The notes under the pieces: generated by a model | The model's database searches: none | What the model saw: only the letters and a program-made list of their open reading frames with translations | What the model was told of the DNA's origin: nothing | NCBI RefSeq assembly: GCF_013410775.1 | Contig: NZ_JACCFH010000001.1 | Coordinates: 3,596,001 to 3,660,000 of the forward strand | Direction of reading: 5' to 3' | DNA length: 64,000 nt | Source: Sphaerotilus montanus | GTDB taxonomy: Bacteria; Pseudomonadota; Gammaproteobacteria; Burkholderiales; Burkholderiaceae_C | Position numbers and translations under genes: made by a program | Shown: in pieces, positions 55,976-64,000 of the stretch | How positions within the stretch are numbered: the stretch's first letter is position 1 | How the letters are laid out: each line of letters starts with the position of its first letter

Positions 55976-56837
55976 TGGTGTATCGGAGACACAGTCCGCG
56001 GCGGGCCACAGCGAGGATGAGACATTGCCGGGTATGACGGCCTATGTGTCAAACCAGAATCGCTGGCCCCCACCTGCACGCCATCAGCGCCCGATCTCCG
56101 GATGTCGACCATCGTAGGCACAGCGTGCCACAGAGCGTCCGCAGACCGAGCAGTCGGTTCTGCGCAAGCGCAGACGGGTGAACCAACTGAACAGGCCGCG
56201 TGGTCTGGCGGAATCGATCGACGCGAGTGAACGATCGTCCCGCAACACAGATGAAGACTGGCTGGCGGAAGGTTGGGAGGTTCTGGCCGGAGGCTTCATG
56301 GGGACTCCTGTTCCTCGGATTGGGATGGCGCGGATACAGTCTGCTTCGGCTCCTGGTTGGTACCGCGCGGGGCAGATGGCTGCTCGGAGTGTGATTTCTT
56401 CATTTTGTAGCACACCAAAGCGCGCGGAGCGTGCCGTCTTGAACCTCCCTGAGAAGAAAACAGAAGCGGGAGAGCGCCGAAAGGCCAGCGTGATACTGGT
56501 GCAGTTGCAGACCTGCCTGCCCAGTGACACGCAGGCCGGAACCCCCGCGGGGTCAGTGGCAACCTCGGTGCGGCAAGGTGAGTTGGATTTCGAGGCCCTG
56601 GGCAGCCCACGGAACGTCAGCCACCTGATGAAGGCCCTTGACGGGGTCAACGCGCGTTGAGGGCGCGGCACCCTGAAAATCGCGAGCGCGCAGGCCCGGC
56701 GGTCACCCCGTGGCCCGGCAAGCAGGAGCGCCGGACCCTGGCTTACACGACGTGCTGGTACGAGATGCCGGTTGTGCGGACATAGTCGCTCATACTGAAT
56801 TCGGTGATCTCCTGGCTTCTGATGACCGATCTCCTTG
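55976..56837. other. unassigned stretch with one open frame (56178-56660, +)
   Basis: The clearest frame, 56178-56660 on the + strand, would encode 160 residues (MNQLNRPRGLAESIDASERS at its start, RQGELDFEALGSPRNVSHLM near its end). I recognise no domain and its codon use is not convincing. A frame on the other strand at 56084-56914 overlaps it and is equally unsupported. Some of this may be decayed mobile-element sequence. Confidence 0.35.
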
Positions 56838-58553
56838 TCAGTCCCACAGATCCCTGATCCAGCCCCTGATGGCCTCACGCTGGCTCGGCGTGTCCCCGTT
56901 GTAGAACGCCACATCGATCCGATTCGGATGGGTCACCTTGGACACGAAGTCCTGCGCTGCGCAACGCAGTGCTGGCCATGGATCCTGGAGTCCTGCCTGA
57001 TCGACTGGATAGACGAGCGGGATCAACTGCTCACCTTCCAGCACCACAAGAACTGCGTGTTCGGACTGATGAGACAGTCCGAATGCTGCAGCACGCCGTT
57101 GCAGCGAATGTCCGTCGCGATCGATGAACAGTTCATTCGCGATCACGCCATCACCATCGTTGAGCAGTTCGACGGGAACAGTCCAGCCATCGTCGTCACT
57201 CGCAGTCAGCAGGCTGACCTCGAAGCGATCCAAGCCTTCCATCGCTTTCACCACCGACTTCAGGAAGTCCGGCATGCCAAGTTCTTGCAGCGGTGCGGAT
57301 TCCGCCAGCATGACGCTTCGCACTCGCTTCGATGACCCGGGGTCGCCGACCGCCACTTCAGTGACAGGAGGCGCAGCAGGCCCCGAGGAAACTATCGGGG
57401 GCGGCTTGGTCAGATTCCGACGCCCCACCAGTTTCTTGCGATCAAGATCAGGGAAGTGTCGCTTTCGCCAGACCGGAACCTGGGTTTCGCTCAGCGTGGT
57501 GGACGCATCCTGTTCGACCAGACCAGGCTCGGTTGCTTTGCCGGTCTTCGTGACCACTTTCGGCTTGGCTTCAGCGCCTGTCCCTGGCATCACCGACGAT
57601 CGCCGTTTGCGCTCATTGAAGGTCCGGTACCGAACGGAGTTGAACGGGAACTCGTATGTGCAGACGTCGAGGTGATAGACAAGAAACGTCTGGTTGGCCT
57701 GGCCGCCAAGCGAAAGCCATTTTCCTGTCACGGTCAGGTCTGTCAGGCCCTCGAACGGGAACACGGCTTGCGGGTAGATGTCCTGCCCTGCTGTGGAAGC
57801 CTTCAGACAGGAGGTCACGATCCTCAGCGCCGCCAACCATGCGGTGTGGCTACCAGCAATCCGCGCAACATCGCTTGCACTGGCCCGAGGAAGGCCCTCA
57901 GCCAGATCAAGGCTCATCCACTTGGTCGCTGGATTGAAGATGACATTGCTGAACAGGTTCACTTTCAGCAAAGGCGAATCAAAAAGTCGAGACAGAAGCG
58001 CACTGGATGAGCCGAAGTAGAAACGAATCAGTTCCATGCAGGGCACGACGAGTGATCGGCCGTCAGGTAGTTGCACGCGCAAACAATACGAATGGGTGTT
58101 CTCGCCATGCCAGGGGTGCTCGCCGAGCGGCAACAGGAACAAGCCCTTGTCCAGGCTCACGCCGGCCTTGATCAGGTCGGTGGTTTCGCGGCTGATCTGG
58201 AGCTTTTCGAAGACAGCGGACTCGTAGTCCGGCGAAGCCACAGGCTTCTGGTCTGACCAGATATCACCGATGCGCAGCAGCATCAGGGTGCCGACCGAAA
58301 CCCATCGCTTGGTCTGGCGGCGGGCCAGCGTGGCGTCCGGTTTCAGCAACACGGATGGGTCGGTCAGCGCATCTGGTGCAACGACCAGCGACAGGTACAC
58401 GAGCACCGATGGCTGACGCGCCCGCATCGCCCGATCGGGGAACATGACCAGCCCGAACCAATCGATCCGCCAAAGCCCAGGGCCTGTCGGAAAATTACGG
58501 ATCTGAGGCGGCGGAGGCTCAAAGCTCCCCGCTGGTGCCTGAGGCTGTTCCAT
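56838..58553 (-). CDS. hypothetical protein, possibly TnsE-like
   Basis: The ATG at 58551-58553 follows GGGGGAGA and gives 571 residues. The N-terminal half has LWRIDWFGLVMFPDRAM and VVPCMELIRFYFGSSSALLS. The middle has AVFPFEGLTDLTVTGKWLSL, FLVYHLDVCTYEFPFNSV, then a charged, disordered linker (about 320-410). The C-terminal domain (LGMPDFLKSVVKAMEGLDRF, SEHAVLVVLEGEQLIPLVYP, VTHPNRIDVAFYNGD) ends in IRGWIRDLWD. The layout and several short stretches resemble TnsE, the Tn7 protein that directs insertion to replicating DNA, but this is a weak match by eye. No tnsABCD genes are seen. It lies 105 bp downstream of the reverse transcriptase gene on the same strand. Confidence 0.5.
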   Translation of the reverse strand: MEQPQAPAGSFEPPPPQIRNFPTGPGLWRIDWFGLVMFPDRAMRARQPSVLVYLSLVVAPDALTDPSVLLKPDATLARRQTKRWVSVGTLMLLRIGDIWSDQKPVASPDYESAVFEKLQISRETTDLIKAGVSLDKGLFLLPLGEHPWHGENTHSYCLRVQLPDGRSLVVPCMELIRFYFGSSSALLSRLFDSPLLKVNLFSNVIFNPATKWMSLDLAEGLPRASASDVARIAGSHTAWLAALRIVTSCLKASTAGQDIYPQAVFPFEGLTDLTVTGKWLSLGGQANQTFLVYHLDVCTYEFPFNSVRYRTFNERKRRSSVMPGTGAEAKPKVVTKTGKATEPGLVEQDASTTLSETQVPVWRKRHFPDLDRKKLVGRRNLTKPPPIVSSGPAAPPVTEVAVGDPGSSKRVRSVMLAESAPLQELGMPDFLKSVVKAMEGLDRFEVSLLTASDDDGWTVPVELLNDGDGVIANELFIDRDGHSLQRRAAAFGLSHQSEHAVLVVLEGEQLIPLVYPVDQAGLQDPWPALRCAAQDFVSKVTHPNRIDVAFYNGDTPSQREAIRGWIRDLWD

Positions 58554-58658
58554 CTTTGTCTCCCCCACGCCCTCTTCTGTGGAGGGCAGTGTTCGATCGT
58601 TTTCTCACTAACTTCGAGAAAGTTAGTCTTTTTCTCGATGGCTTCGAGATTTTCTTAT

Positions 58659-59942
58659 CTACTCCGAGTCACTCACAGCCTGCTTCAATCGCCCCCAGAG
58701 GGGTCGAAGTTGGCGACGAATAGCAGAGGACTTCATGATGTCCGAAGCTCTGTAACCGTAGCGAAGAAAATTTCGTCTACCCAGATGGGAATAGCGCGCA
58801 TAAATTTTCTTCAAATATAAATCCTGTTCTTTGGCCCCAAGTCGAATGCGCGCCTTGTTTCGGCTACGCATTGTTTGCTTTGCAAGGCTTACGCCTCGCT
58901 TCATGCGGTTGGAAAACTTGGCAAACGCAGCCGATCTAATGATTACGCGCTGCCCGTCAAAAAGAAAACCGAGATACTGCAATGGCTTCTCACATGTAAT
59001 AGTTCCAGTCGATATACGGAATTCGCATCGATCAGTTTTTGCGGGATTGATTTCAATCTTTAGTCGATTTGTTTGCGTATCTGCAAAATGTTCAACATCG
59101 GCCGCCATTCCCGGAGGCATGATGAATAACATATCGTCGCAATAACGCATATAACGGCCGCCGTTCTCTATGGCAAACGAGTTAGCAGTTGAGTCAAACT
59201 CCAACATGTAGAGATTTGAAAGCATTGCACTAATGGCTGTACCTTGGGGAATCCCGAAAACATCTGGATTCTTTTTGATAAGTCGCCCTCCACGAACCAA
59301 TGACCTAAATTCGTCTGGAGTACACAGCCTCCGACGATGTGCTCGGGGATTATTAATGGAGATGCCAAGTGCTTCGAAGACCGCATTTTGCTCAACGGTT
59401 GAGTAGCGAGTCAGCGCGCGAAATACTGCAAAGTGATCGATTGGAAGCCTTCTCACCCCGAGCAGATTTTCCCAGCGCTCTTTCAGAATGGTATGATCAA
59501 TTCTGTCGAAGAATTTCGTAACATCCAATGCGACAGCGACACAATTGCCCCTTGAACGAATTTCTTCGAAGGCATCTTTCGCGAATTCGATGTTACTCTT
59601 TCCGAGTGAACGAAATGCCAACGCAACATCGGAGAGCCCGCGCTTCTTGATTTCGGCCTCGTAGCGTTCTGTCAGTAAACTACAATAGTAACTGAATATT
59701 TGAGAGTCGCTATGCGCCGCATATGAAATATGCCTATCTTTTAAATTATTTTTTAGTTGACCAGTAGATTTATCGTACTTAATCTTCGATGTTTCAACGG
59801 TAAAGCGTATTAGTGGCCAGAAAGAATGTGTTGCTACAGCCGTTGAGTTAGTCACTAAGGATTTGGCTTTGGTCAGACTTAGCGGCTCGTCGAAATGGAG
59901 ATATCGACGCTGCCTAAACCATTTTGGAGGAGCGACGGCCAC
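58659..59942 (-). CDS. drt2: DRT2-type antiviral reverse transcriptase
   Basis: This 427-residue reverse transcriptase matches the DRT2 (UG2) defence family along its length: PPKWFRQRRYLHFDEPLSLT start, HISYAAHSDSQIFSYYCSLL, LAFRSLGKSNIEFAKDAF, VAVALDVTKFFDRIDHTILK, FGIPQGTAISAMLSNLYMLE, the catalytic RYMRYCDDMLFIMPPG near residue 265, LQYLGFLFDGQRVIIRS, and YARYSHLGRRNFLRYGYRAS. Known DRT2 enzymes copy an upstream noncoding RNA by rolling circle into repeats that encode a stop-free protein (Neo). The start is the GTG at 59940-59942. The DNA is AT-richer than its surroundings, which suggests separate transfer. Confidence 0.93.
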   Translation of the reverse strand: MAVAPPKWFRQRRYLHFDEPLSLTKAKSLVTNSTAVATHSFWPLIRFTVETSKIKYDKSTGQLKNNLKDRHISYAAHSDSQIFSYYCSLLTERYEAEIKKRGLSDVALAFRSLGKSNIEFAKDAFEEIRSRGNCVAVALDVTKFFDRIDHTILKERWENLLGVRRLPIDHFAVFRALTRYSTVEQNAVFEALGISINNPRAHRRRLCTPDEFRSLVRGGRLIKKNPDVFGIPQGTAISAMLSNLYMLEFDSTANSFAIENGGRYMRYCDDMLFIMPPGMAADVEHFADTQTNRLKIEINPAKTDRCEFRISTGTITCEKPLQYLGFLFDGQRVIIRSAAFAKFSNRMKRGVSLAKQTMRSRNKARIRLGAKEQDLYLKKIYARYSHLGRRNFLRYGYRASDIMKSSAIRRQLRPLWGRLKQAVSDSE

Positions 59943-60230
59943 ACAAAACCCTCAGGTTGGTAGCAAAACCGGGGGGAGATAAGACCGTGGCAATCTCCAT
60001 GCACTCCCCCCGGCTTAACTGATGACTACTCATCACCATCGGATAACGCACAGGGCGCCACCTAGCCACGCGTGTTAGCAATGTCGTACAGTATCCTGGA
60101 GGTGTCCATGAAGTTGAACATCCAAGTAGAGCTGTCAAGTTTGACCGGCGAGGCCGGGTGGCTTGACATCCTGTGACATACCCTCAACTCCAATTTGTTG
60201 AGGCAACTTCAGAATAACATGATTACCTCA
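59943..60230 (-). ncRNA. probable DRT2 noncoding template RNA
   Basis: The roughly 290 bp upstream of the reverse transcriptase, on the same strand, are densely structured. Hairpins: CCGGGGGGAG/CTCCCCCCGG (59969-59978 with 60004-60013), TGATGA/TCATCA around 60020-60035, TGTCAAG/CTTGACA (60133-60139 with 60162-60168) enclosing CCGGC/GCCGG, and CCTCAAC/GTTGAGG (60182-60188 with 60197-60203). Position and size fit the DRT2 ncRNA. One minus-strand frame is open from about 60182 to 59914 through the whole structured part. Exact ends and the template segment cannot be set from sequence alone. Confidence 0.65.
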
Positions 60231-60795
60231 AAACTCTAGATGCACATCACCCCTGATACAGGGAGTAGTTCACAAGATCTACAACCTGAACTGTTTAAGG
60301 GATCTCAAACAGTGCGGCAAACCGTCGGGCGCTGCAGCAGCACAGACCGACCGACGGCATCGGCATCGCCTGACGTGCTAAGCATGAACAGACGGTCAGG
60401 ATCCGATTCAAGCAGCGCAACAGGATGTTCAAACGCATGCGGATGCGGGTCGAGCAGGTCTTTGTGGTGCTGAGCCTGCAGGGCGGCAAGTGCATGCGTG
60501 CGATGACGCTGGAGCGCAACGAGCTGGCCACACGCTGTAGTGCGCGGCTACAACCCGCGGCAATGAGCGCTGTGCGCCCGAGCGGGACGAGCACGATGCG
60601 GCGCAGAATGACGAAGATGTGTGCGCTGTGATCGACGTGTAACTGGGTTTTGTCCCCGTGGTCAACTACAGCGTGTTGCTTCCTTGGCCGGCGATCATGC
60701 GCCGTCGCGCTTCGCAGTTCGTCGAGGTGCTCACGTCCTGTCATTTGGGTCGAATAGTGACTATCATGTACGCAAGAATCGGTACTGGGGATTTA
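60231..60795. other. gene-poor stretch with possible IS5-like transposase remnant
   Basis: On the + strand at about 60408-60510, the frame FKQRNRMFKRMRMRVEQVFV, then LSLQGGKCMRAM, recalls the C-terminus of IS5-family transposases (the RxRVExVF region). It continues in shifted frames for a short way. The similarity is weak. Nothing else in the stretch can be named. Confidence 0.35.
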
Positions 60796-61086
60796 ATGCG
60801 CTACTTGTTGGACACCGGCCGCATGGCATACAAATTCGGCATATTGCGAGGTGCGCTCTATTTAGTGGTAAGCACCGTGCCGCTTGCCCTCGCAAATTTC
60901 TTCGCCAAGGTTTTCAGCATTCTTCCGGGGCAGTCTAAACCGTCGGTGGTTATCCAGTGGGCCGAGATCGGCTTCTACACCTTGGCAATGCTCCTTTGTG
61001 CGTACGGCTGCTACCGGCTCTACCGGGATTACGCACACCACGATTACTTCCTCGAAGCCGACCGCTACCAGCGAGAAGGCTGGTAA
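60796..61086 (+). CDS. small membrane protein, unknown
   Basis: The ATG at 60796, preceded by TGGGGA, gives 96 residues; an in-frame ATG at 60766 is also possible. Two hydrophobic segments are visible (GALYLVVSTVPLALANFFAK and IGFYTLAMLLCAYGCYRLY), followed by a short polar tail rich in Tyr, His and Asp ending QREGW. I do not recognise it. It is the only + strand gene between the reverse transcriptase and the right-end recombinase. Two-helix proteins of this size occur as effectors in defence systems, but nothing here shows that. Confidence 0.55.
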   Translation: MRYLLDTGRMAYKFGILRGALYLVVSTVPLALANFFAKVFSILPGQSKPSVVIQWAEIGFYTLAMLLCAYGCYRLYRDYAHHDYFLEADRYQREGW

Positions 61087-61280
61087 GCGCGGCACGCTCC
61101 CCATCCGCCCAAGTAGCGCTGGTCGTCAAAGATGACTTGGCCGGACGGATACGTCTGCGTCAGACGCAAGGGTTTGTCCAGAGCGTGTTGGCCCTGACAG
61201 GGCTGGTGGGTTCGGATGACCTGTGGCTTGGAACACCTCATACACCGGTCACTCGGACACGGGCGCAGTGGTTCGGCTGG

Positions 61281-62636
61281 TCAGTTTCCCAAGCGCGTGC
61301 TCAGACCAAGGTAAGCTTCGCTGAACTCGTTGGCGACCTTGGCCTTCATGCGGGCTTGCGTCACGAACTTGATGTACTTGAGCGTGGTGCTCACGTCCTT
61401 ATGGAGCATCAGTGTGCTGACCAAATCCAGCACCGCTTTCTCGGTGGCTCCTTCTTGGGAAAGAAGCAGTGAAGTCAGCGATGTTCCGAAGGTGGCCCGC
61501 GTCATGTGAAAGTGAAAGTGCTTCGCAAACGCCAGCCCGGCCTGTGTCGCCTTGCGCCGCAAGTCCACCATTGCTCGCCCAACTGCCGTGCCAGAACCCG
61601 AGTCCCGGTCAACGTAACGGCGGCCATAGCGGGTGAGAAAGACAAGATCCTTGTCTCCGGGGGCTGCCAAGGCCTCGCGCTTGAGTCGGCCCACATCGAC
61701 CAGATAGTCACGCAGATCTTCTAGCAATGCGGCGGGCACAACGATCTGGCCATTCACATCGAATTTGGTGGCGACATGTGGGCGATGACCTGGGCCCACT
61801 GAAAGGAAGACGAGTCCGGGCGTGTTCGGGGCAGGCGAAGCGTTGAGGATCGTGTCACGCTTGAGATCGGTGATGGTCTCGATACGGGCGCCAGAAAAAA
61901 ACCCCAACTTGAGCATCAGGTCAAGCTCTCGGCTGACGTTACCCGGTCGACCGGTGAAGGCCAGTAACTCTTGCCTCTGCTCGTCGGTGAGCGGGCTCAG
62001 TCCGTTTTCCAGTTTGAGCCCGTGCCGGGCTCGGTTCGGAATCATCAAGTTGGTGCTGCGAAGAAGCAAGGTTCGCGCAAAGCCCACAGAGTCGAAATAC
62101 CGATGGACGACTTGCCGCTCCTGCCACAAGGGAGCGTCACGACCGATGAGCCCATGCACCTGGGCAAACCGGTAAAAAATAATGGTGGCGTTCATGCGAT
62201 GGCTGGCGGTGGAGGGCGCCAACAAGCCCAGCCTGTCGCGTTGCTCCATCAAGTGCTTTCGCCATCGGATGAGCACCCGGTCTCGCTCCAGCATCGGAAA
62301 GTGCTGCCAATCTAACTGCTCGCCTTCGAGCCACTGCGCATACTTGTGGAGATGACCGAGATTCGACCTAACAGTCTTGATGTCGGTCAATCCGTTGGTC
62401 GCCCGGCTGTGCGCCCACAGATTCGCTTCTCTCCAACTCGAACCGTCAGCCCAAAAAATCTGCGGCAGTCCTCTGGTCGGTCGAAGTGCCCGGTCCTGTT
62501 CACGGCGCACCACGCCATCGTCACCCACGATGATGCGATGAGGGATGTAATGAATCAGCTCAAGCGAGGCCATCAGCTTGCCGCCCAGAACGGGCGTGTA
62601 GAGAGGAGACTTGCAGATCTTAGATCGCTTGGACAA
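61281..62636 (-). CDS. tyrosine recombinase near the right end of the island
   Basis: Up to 451 residues from TTG 62636; the ATG at 62573 gives 430 (MASLELIHYIPHRIIVGDDG). An N-terminal core-binding domain (TVRSNLGHLHKYAQWLEGEQ) precedes a catalytic domain with Arg in GFFSGARIETITDLKRD, HFHMTRATFGTSLTSLLL (HxxxR box), a later His in LMLHKDVSTTLKYIKFVTQA and the Tyr of TLKYI. All active-site residues seem present. It lies 38 bp after the thioesterase gene and could be transcribed with it from the ybgC promoter. It may be the partner of the left-end trio or a separate integrase. Confidence 0.85.
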   Translation of the reverse strand: MSKRSKICKSPLYTPVLGGKLMASLELIHYIPHRIIVGDDGVVRREQDRALRPTRGLPQIFWADGSSWREANLWAHSRATNGLTDIKTVRSNLGHLHKYAQWLEGEQLDWQHFPMLERDRVLIRWRKHLMEQRDRLGLLAPSTASHRMNATIIFYRFAQVHGLIGRDAPLWQERQVVHRYFDSVGFARTLLLRSTNLMIPNRARHGLKLENGLSPLTDEQRQELLAFTGRPGNVSRELDLMLKLGFFSGARIETITDLKRDTILNASPAPNTPGLVFLSVGPGHRPHVATKFDVNGQIVVPAALLEDLRDYLVDVGRLKREALAAPGDKDLVFLTRYGRRYVDRDSGSGTAVGRAMVDLRRKATQAGLAFAKHFHFHMTRATFGTSLTSLLLSQEGATEKAVLDLVSTLMLHKDVSTTLKYIKFVTQARMKAKVANEFSEAYLGLSTRLGN

Positions 62637-62674
62637 CCCCTTGGTTTGCCTGCTCTCCGCTTGTCATACGATGT

Positions 62675-63121
62675 TTATGAAATTGAAGGCCCAATCAGGC
62701 CATCTAGCTCAGCCGGGATCTCGGGACGCCCACGCGCATTGAGGGCGGTGCCTGTGACGATGGCGCTCAGCATTACCTTGCCGTCAGGAGAGCGCTGAAT
62801 CTGCTGGTTGAACTGCAGCCGCAGGCGCCCATGGCGCTGAAGTTCGGTGCGGACGATGAAGGCGTCACCGCTGATGAGCGAGGCCTTGAAGTCAGCCTCA
62901 ACGCGCGTGACCACCAGGAAGATTCCGCGCTTGGCCAGGTCGCCAAACCGGATGCCCATGCTGCCAAGCAACTCGTGGCGGGCGTGTTCCAGGTAGTTGA
63001 GATAGACCGCGTGGTTGACGACATGTCCCATGTCGCACTCGTAGTCTCGAACCTTGAACTCGACGTTCAAGCTGCGTGGAGAGGTCTCATGCATGGGCGC
63101 GCTGGCGATTGAGATGTCCAT
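62675..63121 (-). CDS. acyl-CoA thioesterase (YbgC/FadM-type hot-dog protein) carried by the island
   Basis: This 148-residue 4HBT-family protein has the active-site region FKVRDYECDMGHVVNHAVYL, then NYLEHARHELL, followed by the hot-dog core (FLVVTRVEADFKASLISGDA, RLQFNQQIQRSPDGKVMLSA). The same family contains YbgC, the gene the island interrupts. Its start (ATG 63119-63121, or 63092-63094) lies only 17 bp after the stop of the truncated ybgC and on the same strand. It would be read from ybgC's own promoter. I infer that it replaces the activity lost by insertion; the substrate is not shown by sequence. Confidence 0.88.
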   Translation of the reverse strand: MDISIASAPMHETSPRSLNVEFKVRDYECDMGHVVNHAVYLNYLEHARHELLGSMGIRFGDLAKRGIFLVVTRVEADFKASLISGDAFIVRTELQRHGRLRLQFNQQIQRSPDGKVMLSAIVTGTALNARGRPEIPAELDGLIGPSIS

Positions 63122-63172
63122 AGCCTGCTATCACGCTACTAGCATGTCCATACCTGCAACACGCGCGTATCG
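63114..63172 (-). repeat. right end of island: terminal inverted repeat, octamers and TCG
   Basis: Reading inward on the minus strand from 63169, the end shows GCGTGTTG, five bases, then ATGGACAT (63144-63151), as at the left end. A second octamer lies at 63114-63121 and overlaps the thioesterase start codon. TCG at 63170-63172 repeats the left-end TCG. Confidence 0.75.
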
Positions 63173-63222
63173 GTGTCTTCCCAGTAGATGCGCAGGGGCC
63201 AGTGGAACAGCGCGTCGGCCAT
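63139..63222 (-). pseudogene. ybgC: ybgC, 5' part, truncated by the island
   Basis: From ATG 63220-63222 the frame reads MADALFHWPLRIYWEDTD, a normal YbgC start, then nine island-encoded residues (TRVLQVWTC) and TAG at 63139. The native continuation DAGGVVFYANYL lies at 17797 and below. The fragment is too short to fold, but it keeps the native translation start and places the island thioesterase gene in the old ybgC position. It starts 14 bp after the kinase stop. Confidence 0.95.
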
Positions 63223-63236
63223 GTCGGTCTCGGTGG

Positions 63237-64000
63237 TCAGGTGTTCATCCACAGCATCACCACGACCAGCAGCAGCAGCACGAGCACGGCGGCGAGCAGG
63301 GCGCTGAGGATCCAGCTCGGCCGCTCCCGTGCCGGCGGTGCCGGTTCGGGCATGGTGGCGGGGGTGGTGGTGGCTTGCACGTCGGAGGTCAGCAGCGGCG
63401 GCACCGAGGCCGAGGCCGAGGCCGACGACGCGTCGATGACCAGGCCCGCAGGGGCCTGCGTGGCCAGCCAGGCGCGCAGTTCGCGGGCCACCGTGCCGGC
63501 GGTGCGCTGGCGCTGCACGGGGTCGATGCTGATGGCCTGCAGCGCGATGGCCGCGAGCGCGGCGGGCACGTCGGGGTTGTGCTCGCGCGGTGGCCGCGGG
63601 CGGGCGGCGCGCACGGCAGCGCGGATCTCGGCCAGCGAGGTGCCGCCATACGGGCGGTGGCCGGTGAGCAGCTCGTACAGCACCACGCCCAGGGAGTACA
63701 CGTCCGTGCGCGGATCGCATTCGAGGCCGTCGAACTGCTCGGGGGCTGCGTAGAACGGCGAGCCCAGTGCCGGTCCGCCCACGGTGTCGGTCTGGTGCAG
63801 CAGCTGGGCGATGCCGAAATCGAGCACCACCGGCCGCGTGCGTCCGACCATGAAGATGTTGGCGGGCTTGATGTCGCGGTGGACCACGCCCTTGCCGTGC
63901 GCGTAGCTCAGCGCATCGGCCACCCGGCGCACGATCAGCGCGGCCTGCTCGGCGGTGGGGCGCCAGCCGGTGCGCAGCATCTGCGACAGGTCCTTGCCCC
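63237..64000 (-). CDS. serine/threonine protein kinase, C-terminal part (cut by window edge)
   Basis: The frame runs off the right edge, so the glycine-rich loop is not seen. Visible kinase motifs are GVVHRDIKPANIF (catalytic loop), VVLDFGIAQL (DFG), FYAAPEQFDG (APE region) and TDVYSLGVVLYELLTGHRPY. After the kinase domain come a Pro/Ala/Ser linker and one membrane helix close to the C-terminus (WILSALLAAVLVLLLLVVVM). This is a Hanks-type kinase anchored in the inner membrane with its kinase domain in the cytoplasm. It ends 14 bp before ybgC and was probably co-transcribed with ybgC-tolQRA before the insertion. Confidence 0.93.
   Translation of the reverse strand, partial: GKDLSQMLRTGWRPTAEQAALIVRRVADALSYAHGKGVVHRDIKPANIFMVGRTRPVVLDFGIAQLLHQTDTVGGPALGSPFYAAPEQFDGLECDPRTDVYSLGVVLYELLTGHRPYGGTSLAEIRAAVRAARPRPPREHNPDVPAALAAIALQAISIDPVQRQRTAGTVARELRAWLATQAPAGLVIDASSASASASVPPLLTSDVQATTTPATMPEPAPPARERPSWILSALLAAVLVLLLLVVVMLWMNT

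Noticed and set aside
56084-56914. Minus-strand frame of 276 codons
   Set aside because: It overlaps the end of the TnsE-like gene region, has no domain, and codon use does not support it.
58659-59942. Group II intron maturase or retron reverse transcriptase
   Set aside because: There is no maturase X or HNH domain, no intron-like RNA downstream, and the protein matches DRT2 from end to end.
60295-60744. Minus-strand frame of about 149 codons
   Set aside because: No recognisable domain, and it opposes a weak IS5-like remnant on the + strand.

Overview
The window is high-GC DNA of a Gram-negative betaproteobacterium, most likely a member of the Burkholderiales (inferred from gene content, gene order and codon use; I cannot fix the genus). 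It has three parts. (1) 1-17797 is ordinary chromosome: a cut LysR gene, a DUF1615 lipoprotein, a FemAB-like protein, nadE, a zinc metalloprotease lipoprotein, a chemotaxis receptor, an aminopeptidase P, a TAXI solute-binding protein, rarD, a DegP-type protease and the operon ybgC-tolQ-tolR-tolA. (2) 17799-63169 is a mosaic genomic island of about 45.4 kb. (3) 63170-64000 is chromosome again: the first codons of ybgC and the 3' part of a Ser/Thr kinase gene.

The island splits ybgC. The codons for MADALFHWPLRIYWEDTD lie at 63172-63222 and the rest (from DAGGVVFYANYL) at 17441-17797. Joining the two flanks over a shared TCG restores a normal YbgC reading frame, so both ends are known to within a few bases. 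Both ends carry GCGTGTTG and ATGGACAT in inverted orientation. A three-gene recombinase module (two tyrosine-recombinase-like proteins and a small third protein, like Tn554 tnpABC or the VPA1269/GMT trios) sits at the left end. A further tyrosine recombinase sits at the right end. The element seems to protect its target: its left end supplies an ATG in frame with the remainder of ybgC, and its right end places a complete acyl-CoA thioesterase gene just behind the native ybgC start.

The cargo is mainly antiphage. From left to right: an IS3-family element; a type I HsdR with a truncated HsdM and no HsdS; a seven-gene minus-strand operon (SNF2 helicase, DUF4391, DUF262-HNH nuclease, DUF6988-like protein, type III Mod, UvrD-like helicase, type III Res); a large AAA+ ATPase with a fragment of a second copy 20 kb away; and a small gene next to two XRE regulators that share a palindromic operator. 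Next comes a decayed patch of chromosomal-type genes (IS21 istB remnant, Tn402-type terminal repeat, intact lgt, truncated tsaD, intact pal and mltD, broken gloB and methyltransferase). Last come an intact IS66-family element with 8-bp target duplications, a TnsE-like protein, and a DRT2-type antiviral reverse transcriptase with a structured noncoding region upstream.

The points most worth following are the target-protecting insertion into ybgC, the DRT2 locus with its unusually open noncoding region, and the composite seven-gene type III-like operon.
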